From the NCBI GenBank assembly GCA_039815825.1, contig JBCBYO010000022.1, positions 1-47,788 on the forward strand: a stretch of DNA of 47,788 bases, in the 5' to 3' direction. The notes beneath the pieces are model-generated. The model did no database searches. It had not been told where the DNA came from and saw only the letters and a list, made by a program, of their open reading frames with translations. Both the position numbers and the translations under genes were made by a program. This document shows, piece by piece, positions 33,304 to 40,720 of the stretch (position 1 is the first letter of the stretch; each line of letters starts with the position of its first letter). This DNA is from JBCBDX01 sp039815825 (GTDB lineage: Bacteria; Pseudomonadota; Alphaproteobacteria; Rhizobiales; Rhizobiaceae).

Positions 33304-34121
33304 TGCCAAAAATTATAGTCCTTTCCGATTTGCACTTGATGAACCCCGCCGATCCAGATCGGGATCTTGGCAATCATCAACGGCTAGAAACCGCAATTTC
33401 GCGCATAAATGATGTTTATGCCGACACAGATTTGGTGGTTTTCGCAGGTGATCTTGCAGATCGGGGAAAATATTTAGAGCCATATCATGACGTGAAAGAT
33501 GCGTTGACGCGGCTAGTACCACCGTATGCGCTGACCATTGGCAATCATGATTCCCGAGAATCTTTTCAAGCGGTTTTTGGTCAAGCACATTGTGATGATA
33601 ATGGCTTTGTCCAATCGGCCCACAATCTTGATGGAACACACGTTATCGTCCTCGATAGCATGTGTGAGCGCCCGCCACCCGATGGCTTTCGCGGTGCGAG
33701 AAGCCCGGAGGGTGAGTTTTGTGAAGGGCGTCTGGCTTGGCTGCGGCACAGGTTGAATGAGGCGAAAGGTCGACCGACCATCATCATCCTCCATCACCCG
33801 CCACTCCAGCTACAGATTACTTCGGACCGCATGGCGCTGCAAAACCCGGAGCCATTTGTCGACATGCTCGTGGCGCATGGTGATATCAGGCAGGTTATCT
33901 CTGGCCATATTCATATGACGACCACCGCGATTTTAAGGAAAGTGCCGTTTACGACGGTTGCCGGAAGTTTCTCGACAACTGCCGAAGACTTTGGCCTGCG
34001 CGAAGGCAAGCGTCGTCACGAAGGCCCAGCCCAAATGGCGGTTGTATTTAGTGATGAAACCCAAACCACAGTGCATTTTGACAATTATGTCGACGCGCAT
34101 CCACTGGTGACAGGTCGATAA
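33303..34121 (+). CDS. Metallophosphoesterase (Icc/CpdA-like cyclic phosphodiesterase family)
   Basis: 272 aa, GTG start overlapping the previous TAG. The full dinuclear-metal motif set is present: VLSDLHL (residues 6-12), VVFAGDLADRGKY, TIGNHDS, IILHHPP and SGHIHMT. Relatives hydrolyse cyclic nucleotides or glycerophosphodiesters. In the canonical C-P lyase pathway, PhnP opens 5-phosphoribosyl 1,2-cyclic phosphate, but no metallo-beta-lactamase PhnP is present here. This enzyme is a good candidate for opening a cyclic phosphate or for releasing phosphonate or phosphate from a diester; this is inferred from the family and place. Confidence 0.88.
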   Translation: MPKIIVLSDLHLMNPADPDRDLGNHQRLETAISRINDVYADTDLVVFAGDLADRGKYLEPYHDVKDALTRLVPPYALTIGNHDSRESFQAVFGQAHCDDNGFVQSAHNLDGTHVIVLDSMCERPPPDGFRGARSPEGEFCEGRLAWLRHRLNEAKGRPTIIILHHPPLQLQITSDRMALQNPEPFVDMLVAHGDIRQVISGHIHMTTTAILRKVPFTTVAGSFSTTAEDFGLREGKRRHEGPAQMAVVFSDETQTTVHFDNYVDAHPLVTGR

Positions 34122-34122
34122 C

Positions 34123-34674
34123 ATGCGCGCACTTCTTATCCGTCATGCCGCATCATCCGGCCAGGCCCCGGATGCCCCGCTCAGCGCAGAGGGCTTCGAA
34201 GCCGCTGAACGCTTGGCATCATGGCTCGCCGCACAAAAAACAGCACGACTTTTTTCCAGCCCCTATCTACGCGCACAGCAGACGTTGGCTCGGTTTGCGG
34301 CAAATGTCGAGCAGGATGTCACGATCCTTGATGATCTTCGAGAACGTCTTTTGTCGCCAACAGAACGCGAAGACTGGCAACAGCAAATCTGCCTTTCTTT
34401 CGATGACCCCGACCATGCATGCCCGGGTGGCGAGTCGGTCAACGACGTGCGTGAACGCGCAGGGCGCGCGCTGGCATTCATTGAAGAACAAGGTGGACCG
34501 GTGCCAGTATTTGTCACGCATGGAGGCTTAACCTCTGCGCTCTTCAGCGCTGTTGACCCGGCCTTCGGATTTGATGCGTGGAAGTCACTGCGGAATCCGG
34601 ACGTCTTTGCCGTGCATATCGCAGGCGCGCAGATAACAAGTTTCGAGCGTATTGAGTGGGATAAGCAAGTATGA
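34123..34674 (+). CDS. Histidine phosphatase family protein (phosphoglycerate-mutase fold)
   Basis: 183 aa. The catalytic His is in LLIRHAASSGQ (residue 8), FSSPYLRAQQTLARF follows, the acid is in DLRERLLS, and the second His is in VFVTHGGLTSAL. A compact phosphatase or mutase. The substrate is unknown, but the place within the phn operon suggests removal of phosphate from a pathway sugar phosphate. It starts one base after the metallophosphoesterase stop and overlaps the acetyltransferase by four bases. Confidence 0.88.
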   Translation: MRALLIRHAASSGQAPDAPLSAEGFEAAERLASWLAAQKTARLFSSPYLRAQQTLARFAANVEQDVTILDDLRERLLSPTEREDWQQQICLSFDDPDHACPGGESVNDVRERAGRALAFIEEQGGPVPVFVTHGGLTSALFSAVDPAFGFDAWKSLRNPDVFAVHIAGAQITSFERIEWDKQV

Positions 34675-35297
34675 GCGGCGCGGGATCAAAAAGTCACCTT
34701 TCAGAAAAACCAACCATTCATAAGGGTGCGCAGGTAGACGATTGCGAATTGGGCGTGTGGACCGAGGTCGGCAAGGGCACGATTATGAAGTCGGCGTCTA
34801 TGGGCGACTATTCCTACATCACGCGCGATTGCCATGTCGTGTGGGCGACGATCGGCAAGTTCTGCTCCATTGCCAATAGTACGCGCATTAATCCAGGCAA
34901 TCATCCGACTTGGCGCGCCGTTCAGCACCATTCTGTTTACAGATCCGAAGCCTATGGCATGGGACCTGATGACACTGAGTTTTTTCAATGGCGCAAGGAC
35001 CACTGGGTCACCATCGGTCATGATGTTTGGATTGGGCATGGTGTCACCATCACGGCTGGCGTTTCTATCGGGAATGGTGCGGTTATTGGTGCCGGCGCTG
35101 TGGTCACACGCGATGTTGCCCCTTATACGGTTGTTGGCGGCGTACCGGCACGGTTCATCAAACGCCGATTTTCAGAGGTTCAGGCGGAAGCATTGCAAAA
35201 GATGGCATGGTGGGATTGGTCGCGTGAGCAGTTTGTCGAGGCGCTTCCCGATATTCGCGCGCTCGACATAGATGCGTTCATTGCCAAATATGGATGA
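34671..35297 (+). CDS. Phosphonate-locus hexapeptide-repeat acyltransferase
   Basis: 208 aa. Left-handed beta-helix acetyltransferase with imperfect hexapeptides (VDDCELGVWTEVGKGTIM..., VTIGHDVWIGHGVTITAGVSIGNGAVIGAGAVVTRD). WIGHGV and the conserved His in NHPTWRAVQHH are as in the chloramphenicol acetyltransferase-like branch. A subgroup of this family is regularly found in phn operons. It likely acetylates an aminophosphonate or intermediate, a role filled by PhnO in enteric bacteria. The sulfotransferase ATG lies within its last codons. Confidence 0.9.
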   Translation: MSGAGSKSHLSEKPTIHKGAQVDDCELGVWTEVGKGTIMKSASMGDYSYITRDCHVVWATIGKFCSIANSTRINPGNHPTWRAVQHHSVYRSEAYGMGPDDTEFFQWRKDHWVTIGHDVWIGHGVTITAGVSIGNGAVIGAGAVVTRDVAPYTVVGGVPARFIKRRFSEVQAEALQKMAWWDWSREQFVEALPDIRALDIDAFIAKYG

Positions 35298-36048
35298 CAT
35301 CGCGCCGGGCTACATGATCTGCACATCGCCGCGCAGCGGCAGCACGTTTTTGTGTCGGTTGCTACGGGAAACTGGTGTTGCGGGACGCCCGGGGAGCTAT
35401 TTCCATGGGGCCACGCTGAAGGACTGGGCGGAAAATCTCGATCTGCCCGGCGACCTACCGGACGTGTCTCAAATTATCGAGGCGGCCTTGGAGAAAGGGC
35501 GGGCAGGTGGCTCGCTTTTTGGTCTGCGGCAGCAGTCGCATAGCTTTGCACTGCTGCGGCAAACGCTTGCCGCATGGCACCCTGAAGCAACCGACCGTGC
35601 GCGACTGGAAGCGGTCGTCGGTCCGTTGCGCTACATCCATTTGACCCGCCCGGACAAGTTGGCCCAGGCCGTTTCGTATATCCGAGCCGCGCAAAGCGGG
35701 ATCTGGCACCGAAATGCTGACGGTAGCATCTATGAAGAACTGCCGCGTAATGGCGCTTCGGGTTACGACTTCATCGCTATCAGGGATCAGGTTGCGGAGT
35801 TTGAACAAGCAGACACGGCTTGGCGTGAATGGTTTGATCGTGAGGGCATCCAGCCGCTCAAGATTACCTATGATGCGCTGGCGGCTGACCCGAAGGGGAT
35901 ACTTGCTGATGTGCTCGCTTGGATTGGGCTTGACCGCAGTCACGCAGATGATGCCGAGCCGCCGACCCAAAAGCTTGCGGATGCGGTTACGGTCGAATGG
36001 ATGGCCCGTTATCGAGCAGAGGTTAATGCGGGTGTTGGTCATGAGTGA
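35290..36048 (+). CDS. Stf0-type sulfotransferase
   Basis: 252 aa from ATG 35290. PAPS-dependent sulfotransferase: the 5'-phosphosulfate loop is ICTSPRSGSTFLCRLL (residues 11-26), and the 3'-phosphate-binding part is RYIHLTRPDKLAQAVSYIRAAQSG (near 118-141). IWHRNADGSIYEE and ITYDALAADP match the trehalose 2-sulfotransferase (Stf0) family. The acceptor is unknown. It is an unusual member of a phosphonate operon, coupled by overlaps to both neighbours. PAPS would come from cysD/cysNC and PAP would be cleared by cysQ, encoded 15-19 kb away. Confidence 0.9.
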   Translation: MDDIAPGYMICTSPRSGSTFLCRLLRETGVAGRPGSYFHGATLKDWAENLDLPGDLPDVSQIIEAALEKGRAGGSLFGLRQQSHSFALLRQTLAAWHPEATDRARLEAVVGPLRYIHLTRPDKLAQAVSYIRAAQSGIWHRNADGSIYEELPRNGASGYDFIAIRDQVAEFEQADTAWREWFDREGIQPLKITYDALAADPKGILADVLAWIGLDRSHADDAEPPTQKLADAVTVEWMARYRAEVNAGVGHE

Positions 36049-36571
36049 AAAGCAACTAGCGCTTGGACGCCAAAGTGCCTTTGATGCGTCGTTTTTGATC
36101 TTATTTTCAATCGCGGTTGTCGCAGCTTTCCTTGTCGCCTGGTTCAAGGGACCATGGCGGGTGGTGGAAATCGCGGCAAGCTACCTGGGTTTTCTGGCCA
36201 TTTTGTCACCCAAAATCCTGTGCGGTTTTTTTATTGCAGCGGCGGTGCCTATCCTCGTGCCGCGGGAAGTATTTACCCGGTGGTTGGGACAGGAGAGCGG
36301 GCTCCGCGGTCTTGGTGTTGCCAGTCTGGCGGGTGCGTTCGTTCCCGGTGGTCCCATGATGATCTTTCCGCTGGCTGTCGGCTTTCGCGCGGCAGGCGCT
36401 TCTACTGCCACACTGATTACATTCGTCACGGCCTGGAGCCTCTATGGGATCAACCGGACCGTCATTTGGGAGATGTCGTTTCTGCATATTGATTTCGTAC
36501 TGCTTCGGGTTTTGATCTGCTTGCCGCTCCCCTTCTTGGTGGGTTGGATTGCATCGCGGGTGTTGCGATGA
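36041..36571 (+). CDS. Permease half A (YraQ/ArsP-like family)
   Basis: 176-aa membrane protein with about five helices. The core motif GLGVASLAGAFVPGGPMMIFPLAVGFRAAGASTATLITFVTAWSLYG (conserved PGG, Ala/Gly-rich helix) is that of the YraQ/ArsP permease family, whose members are usually about 330 aa. Here the two halves appear as separate genes. The start lies inside the end of the sulfotransferase gene and the stop overlaps the next half (ATGA). Substrate unknown. Confidence 0.78.
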   Translation: MSEKQLALGRQSAFDASFLILFSIAVVAAFLVAWFKGPWRVVEIAASYLGFLAILSPKILCGFFIAAAVPILVPREVFTRWLGQESGLRGLGVASLAGAFVPGGPMMIFPLAVGFRAAGASTATLITFVTAWSLYGINRTVIWEMSFLHIDFVLLRVLICLPLPFLVGWIASRVLR

Positions 36572-37056
36572 ATATTCTGATCGGAACCATCGTCCTGGCA
36601 TTGCTCGCCGGTTGGTTTTGGCAAAAACTGGAAACCGATGCCCGTCGCACGCAAGCCTATGATGGCGTCAAGCGCATGTTGACTAACAACACGCCGCGCC
36701 TGCTTGTTGCATTGGTCAGTGCGGGGCTGTTTGCCGAGCTTCTGCCAGAGGAAGTGGTGCGCCAGTATTTGGGCGATACGTCGGGTTTCAAAGGCGTCGC
36801 GCTGGGGATGGTTCTCGGTATTCTCACACCGGGCGGTGCCTTTGTCAGTTTTGCGCTCGCGGCGGGCGCAACACAGGCCGGCGCGACTGCGCCGGCCATG
36901 ATGAGCTACCTGACCGCTTGGGCATTGTTTTCGCTAACGAAAGTTATGGCCGAAGAATTCGCCTTGTTGGGACCACGCTTTATTCTGACCAGGTTTGCGG
37001 TCAGCATTCCATTGCCACTGATTGTCGGTGGCATAGCCTTGGCGTTGCCCATTTAA
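36568..37056 (+). CDS. Permease half B (YraQ/ArsP-like family)
   Basis: 162-aa membrane protein with about five helices, a paralogue of the preceding gene. GVALGMVLGILTPGGAFVSFALAAGATQAGATAPAMMSYLTAWALFS aligns block by block with half A. An N-terminal hydrophobic segment is followed by a charged, Arg-rich stretch. The two proteins probably form one heterodimeric transporter. Export of a sulfated or methylated product, or uptake of its precursor, can be imagined from the neighbours but is not shown. Confidence 0.78.
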   Translation: MNILIGTIVLALLAGWFWQKLETDARRTQAYDGVKRMLTNNTPRLLVALVSAGLFAELLPEEVVRQYLGDTSGFKGVALGMVLGILTPGGAFVSFALAAGATQAGATAPAMMSYLTAWALFSLTKVMAEEFALLGPRFILTRFAVSIPLPLIVGGIALALPI

Positions 37057-37075
37057 AAGAACATTGGAGGTTCAT

Positions 37076-37873
37076 GTGCCCGAAACATTCTTTCCCGCGA
37101 GCCTGACAGGCGAGTCTTTCCAAGCTTCCGACGTTGTTGAACACTATATCCACCGTCCTCCGTATGCTGCTCAGATTTTCAAATCCATTGTAGAGCACGC
37201 GCCGGCGACCGACCGGCTTTTGGATTTGGGCTGTGGCGAAGGGAAGGTCGCTAGGCCTTTGGCGTCTGTTTTCCAGGAAGTTGTTGCCGTGGACCCATCG
37301 CAGAACATGATCGCCTTGGGACAGAGCTTGGCGGGCGGTGATCAGCCTAACATCCAATGGATCGCTGCAACTGCGGAAGAAGCGCCTTTGAGCGGTCGGT
37401 TCGACGTAGTCACGTTCGCTTCAAGCATTCACTGGATGGATCCGGAAGTTTTGTTCGGCAAGCTTCGCGATCATTTAACGAAAGACCATATTCTTGCGAT
37501 CATTTCTGGTGACACGCCCCATGATCCGCCTTGGGAGCAGGGCTGGCAACAGTTGCTTGAAAATTGGGTGCCCATCGCAACTGGACGCCCCTACGGTTCG
37601 CAGGAATGGCGAAACTCCCGAGATAAGCATCTGACATATTTGAACGAAATTCAGTCCTACGAATTTCAATCTGAGCCGTTCCGGCAATCCATAGATGATT
37701 ACATTGCCTGCCAGCATTCGCGAGATACGTTCGCGGTGCCTCGATTGGGCGAAAGACTGGCTGAGTTCCGAAAAGACGTCAAACACCTGTTGGAGCCATC
37801 TGCTGACCGCAACGGTGTCGTTGAATTCCGCGTTAAGACGAACCTGACTATTTCAACACTTCGTGAAAGATAG
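37076..37873 (+). CDS. Class I SAM-dependent methyltransferase
   Basis: 265 aa from GTG 37076, preceded by TTGGAGG at ideal spacing; an open frame extends to a TTG at 37064. The SAM-binding motif I is RLLDLGCGEGKVARPL, followed by VVAVDPSQNMI (acidic loop) and RFDVVTFASSIHWMD (motif IV region). The SIHWMD block is typical of the Methyltransf_11 group that includes many small-molecule methylases. It closes the phn-associated run of genes. Acceptor unknown. Confidence 0.88.
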   Translation: MPETFFPASLTGESFQASDVVEHYIHRPPYAAQIFKSIVEHAPATDRLLDLGCGEGKVARPLASVFQEVVAVDPSQNMIALGQSLAGGDQPNIQWIAATAEEAPLSGRFDVVTFASSIHWMDPEVLFGKLRDHLTKDHILAIISGDTPHDPPWEQGWQQLLENWVPIATGRPYGSQEWRNSRDKHLTYLNEIQSYEFQSEPFRQSIDDYIACQHSRDTFAVPRLGERLAEFRKDVKHLLEPSADRNGVVEFRVKTNLTISTLRER

Positions 37874-37926
37874 TCGCGGTCATCGGATTATTAGGTAAGC
37901 TCTTATCGCCAGGCCAAGTGGACGTT

Positions 37927-38451
37927 TTAAAACTGTTTTGTATGGCGCTGGGCCCCATCGAAGTACTCATCAGTGGCCGACATTTCCAGGCGGAGCGCTA
38001 AGGCGATTGATCGAGTGTTTTCAGGTGAAATAAATGCTTCAATCCCAGTAGCGCCATTTTCCGTTGACCATTGAATGGCTGCAGCACATGCCTCTGTCAT
38101 AATTCCGCGGCCACATAGGATGGTTCGAAGGTGAAAGGCAATTTCATAAGGATTGCGTAGTGAATTGAAACCTATCGTTCCTGCAAAAAAATCCTCTTCC
38201 GGCAAAATTATCGCCCATCTAAAGCCCCATCCGTCAACAGAAGCCTTGAGCCAAAAATCAATGATAAGATCGCTTTCTGCCTGCGTTTTCACCGGCATTG
38301 CTATGGTGTTGTCGTTCAGGTCTTTAATTGTCCCGGAATATTCAAACACCGTTGTATCCGACCATAAAGCGAACATGCCGCTAGAATGAGATTTCGAAAT
38401 TGGTTCCAGCTTTAATCGGTCGGTATGCAGGGTCGGGACCATTAGTGCCAT
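37927..38451 (-). CDS. GNAT family N-acetyltransferase (RimJ/RimL-like)
   Basis: 174 aa from ATG 38451, which has GGAAG five bases upstream. TLHTDRLKLEPISKSHSSGMFALW is the usual beginning of RimJ-type GNAT proteins; FRWAIILPEEDFFAGTIGFNSL and GIEAFISPENTRSIALALRLEM follow, with the acetyl-CoA pyrophosphate loop around LCGRGIMTEA (usual QGYATEA). Acceptor unknown. Convergent with the methyltransferase. Confidence 0.85.
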   Translation of the reverse strand: MALMVPTLHTDRLKLEPISKSHSSGMFALWSDTTVFEYSGTIKDLNDNTIAMPVKTQAESDLIIDFWLKASVDGWGFRWAIILPEEDFFAGTIGFNSLRNPYEIAFHLRTILCGRGIMTEACAAAIQWSTENGATGIEAFISPENTRSIALALRLEMSATDEYFDGAQRHTKQF

Positions 38452-38567
38452 AATACTTCCATTCACGCTCAATATCCCGGTGCCACCATCGATCATCTGG
38501 CACAGTTTCTAGCGAAGGCGGACACCGGATCGCCAAGCTGGTGCTTGGACATTAAAGCCCGCACGTT

Positions 38568-39075
38568 TCATGATTCAAATGCCCGTGCAAACCGAAGCTC
38601 GCCATGAGCCGTGCGGTCGCAAAATGACAGCCACTGAACGTGGGTCTTGGGGACTGATTTGTAAGACAACGTGCTGTCACTCACAAAGCCGAAACGCCCA
38701 TAGAAGTCGGGGTTACCGATAAGCGCGCATCCTGTCGCTCCATTGCTTTCCAGTTCAACCAATCCAGTTGTTACCAGCTGGCTACCAATGCCTCTTTTTT
38801 GGTAATTCGGGCTGACCGAAACTGGTCCCAAACCGAACCAGCCATTGCCGCTCCCATCAATCGTGACTGGCGAAAAGGCGATGTGACCAACCCTTTTTGT
38901 TTTTTAAGGTTGCCACCAACGAAATCGTCAAATCTCCGTCGTGGCGAAGTTTGTGAACGATAGGTGCTTCGCGACCCGAGCTGAACCGCATGGGTGCAAA
39001 GGCAGCTTGAGTTACAGCATGAATGTCGTCGACATCGCTTGAATTTTCCGGTCTGATGGTAAGTTCAGTTTTCAT
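38568..39075 (-). pseudogene. Frameshifted GNAT N-acetyltransferase
   Basis: The first frame (MKTELTIRPENSSDVDDIHAV ... LVATLKNKK) should continue into VGHIAFSPVTIDGSGNGWFGLGPVSVSPNYQKRGIGSQLV ... FYGRFGF, which is in the next frame. The switch is at the A-rich run 38889-38906 (AAAAAACAAAAAGGG on the minus strand), where one extra base would explain it. Joined, it is a complete YhbS-type acetyltransferase of about 168 aa, with the acetyl-CoA loop QKRGIGS. It could be a true pseudogene, a phase-variable tract or a sequencing error. Its start overlaps the end of the upstream GNAT gene. Confidence 0.8.
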
Positions 39076-39598
39076 GTAAGTTTTCGACACTGCCCGCTAT
39101 CACCAAGCGGAGTTCTATCTCGTCGCGGATTGGAAGCTCGTCATAACCGATTATCGGTATCTTCGGTTTCAATTTACTGCGCGCTTCATCTACTGCGCCC
39201 TTGCGAAGTTCGTGCAAGTGAAATCCGTATTTTTGATAGAACCGTAAAGCCGGCCAATTGTCGTTGGTTGTGGTCGCCGTGAGGTAGCTTTTTTGCTGCT
39301 CTTTGCTGGCGACGATGAGATGATTCAGAAGCCGCGCGCCTATTCGTGCACCTTTTTCAAAGGCTTCAAGGACAACGATTTCTATGCCGTTGTCGGTCAT
39401 TTCCCTGAAAATCAAAAGACCACTTTTTTCAGGCGCGACAAGGCAAGCGCACTGCATTGCGTCGATCAACTCGCCCCTGACTGTAATGTTGGTGTCGCCC
39501 CAACTTTGAACAAGTTTGTGGGCGATCCAAACGGTATCTTCGTGTTTAGCCAGACGGGGGCTTTCAACGCCGACTTTCGCGAATCGTTCCTCAATCAC
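39065..39598 (-). CDS. GNAT family N-acetyltransferase
   Basis: 177 aa. The acetyl-CoA-binding part is VLEAFEKGARIGARLLNHLI (usual GxGxG/A) and the C-terminal block is TTTNDNWPALRFYQKYGFHLHELRKGAVDEARSKLKPKIPIIGYDELPIRDEIEL, as in small YitI-like GNAT proteins. The substrate is unknown. The start overlaps the end of the TIM-barrel gene by four bases, so it belongs to the second phnM operon. Confidence 0.87.
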   Translation of the reverse strand: MIEERFAKVGVESPRLAKHEDTVWIAHKLVQSWGDTNITVRGELIDAMQCACLVAPEKSGLLIFREMTDNGIEIVVLEAFEKGARIGARLLNHLIVASKEQQKSYLTATTTNDNWPALRFYQKYGFHLHELRKGAVDEARSKLKPKIPIIGYDELPIRDEIELRLVIAGSVENLHEN

Positions 39599-40410
39599 AC
39601 CGCGAGACCGAGTTGCTGCAAATGAGTAAAGCCTTTGGGAATATCGGTCTTATGGCGAAGTTCCAGTACGAGATGTGGATCGCCGTCATTTTCACCCAAG
39701 GCGCGGAAGACGGCTTCCCATTCAATTTCCCCTTCTCCGGGCGCCCAATGGCGATCAGCGTGGCCGTCAAGGTCTTGAATGTGGACGTGCTTCAGCTGCG
39801 CGCCTGCATCGCGCACAAAATAGTCAACCGGTGGTGCGTCAGACATGCGGCGGGCCAAATGGGCATGGCCGGTATCAATCGACAATGCGATGGCGTTGCT
39901 ATCAAAACTGTCCACCATCATGCGGCGCGTTGCCGGATCCACGTCCATGATATTTTCGATAACCAGGGTCACACCAAGCTCTTTAGCGCGGGCGACAACC
40001 GGCCCCAGAATTTTATGGATCAAGTCGAGCTTGTCCTGCGCATAATTCGGCTTGGCAAAAAGATTGTTCGCGTACCAGCGGTCGTAGGGTGAGTGCATGA
40101 CCATCTGACGCGCGCCAATCGCGTCTGCCGCTTCCAGCGCGGCGATGAAGCGCTGGGTGATCATCGGCTGCAACTCTGGATCTTTGTTGTCCATATCGAG
40201 CCCCTCAAACGGACCATGAATGCCAACGCGACCCTTATGGCCTTCAAGGGCGTCTTTTGCTTTTGCGACCAGTGCGTCCCGATCCGTCGCCAGCGCGGTG
40301 TATGTCACAAAATCCTGGATCTCGATGTCACGGTCGGCCTCGAACAACCAATTGCGGTGGTCGGCAATTTCATCGATCAGCAAGCAGGCACCAATTTTAA
40401 GCGGGAGCAT
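39595..40410 (-). CDS. Sugar phosphate isomerase/epimerase-like TIM-barrel protein
   Basis: 271 aa from ATG 40410. The xylose-isomerase-like TIM barrel has metal ligands in VTLVIENIMDVDP (Glu), ALSIDTGHAHLA (Asp, His) and LKHVHIQDLDGHADRHWAPGEGEIEWEAVF (His, Asp). VGIHGPFEG and MVMHSPYD fit this family. It may isomerise or epimerise a sugar phosphate, or cleave it as AP-endonuclease-like relatives do. Its place after a phnM-type gene suggests action on a ribose phosphate derivative; this is an inference. Confidence 0.88.
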   Translation of the reverse strand: MLPLKIGACLLIDEIADHRNWLFEADRDIEIQDFVTYTALATDRDALVAKAKDALEGHKGRVGIHGPFEGLDMDNKDPELQPMITQRFIAALEAADAIGARQMVMHSPYDRWYANNLFAKPNYAQDKLDLIHKILGPVVARAKELGVTLVIENIMDVDPATRRMMVDSFDSNAIALSIDTGHAHLARRMSDAPPVDYFVRDAGAQLKHVHIQDLDGHADRHWAPGEGEIEWEAVFRALGENDGDPHLVLELRHKTDIPKGFTHLQQLGLAV

Positions 40411-40720
40411 AGGAAGAAACCTCTTCGTGTTTGGGTTCATTAGGAATGAAGAAGGCCGCGCCAACGGCGAGCGCCAGGATGGACGTCTTTGCGGCAAAGC
40501 TAGCCCATCCGCCATAAGTCTGTGTGACAAAGGCGAATATGAAAGGGGCTATGGCGTTGGCTGCCATTGAAGCGGAGTTGATCCAACCCAGCCGGGCGCC
40601 ATAACCCTTCGCCCCTAAAAGGGTCAGTGGAAGCATGCCGCGGGCAATCGTCTTGATGCCATAGCCCATGATTTGGGAGATACCGAGCCCAATGGCGGGC
40701 AGATGATCCCGCTGAATCAT
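40397..40720 (-). pseudogene. C-terminal remnant of an MFS transporter
   Basis: 107 codons. RGMLPLTLLGAKGYGARLGWINSASMAANAIAPFIFAFV and SILALAVGAAFFIP are the last three or four helices of a major-facilitator transporter; the usual length is near 400 aa, so the first three quarters are missing. The fragment starts at an ATG overlapping the phnM stop (ATGA) and its end overlaps the TIM-barrel start, so it may still be translated as a small membrane protein. The junction lies exactly at the end of phnM, which implies that a deletion fused them. Confidence 0.72.
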
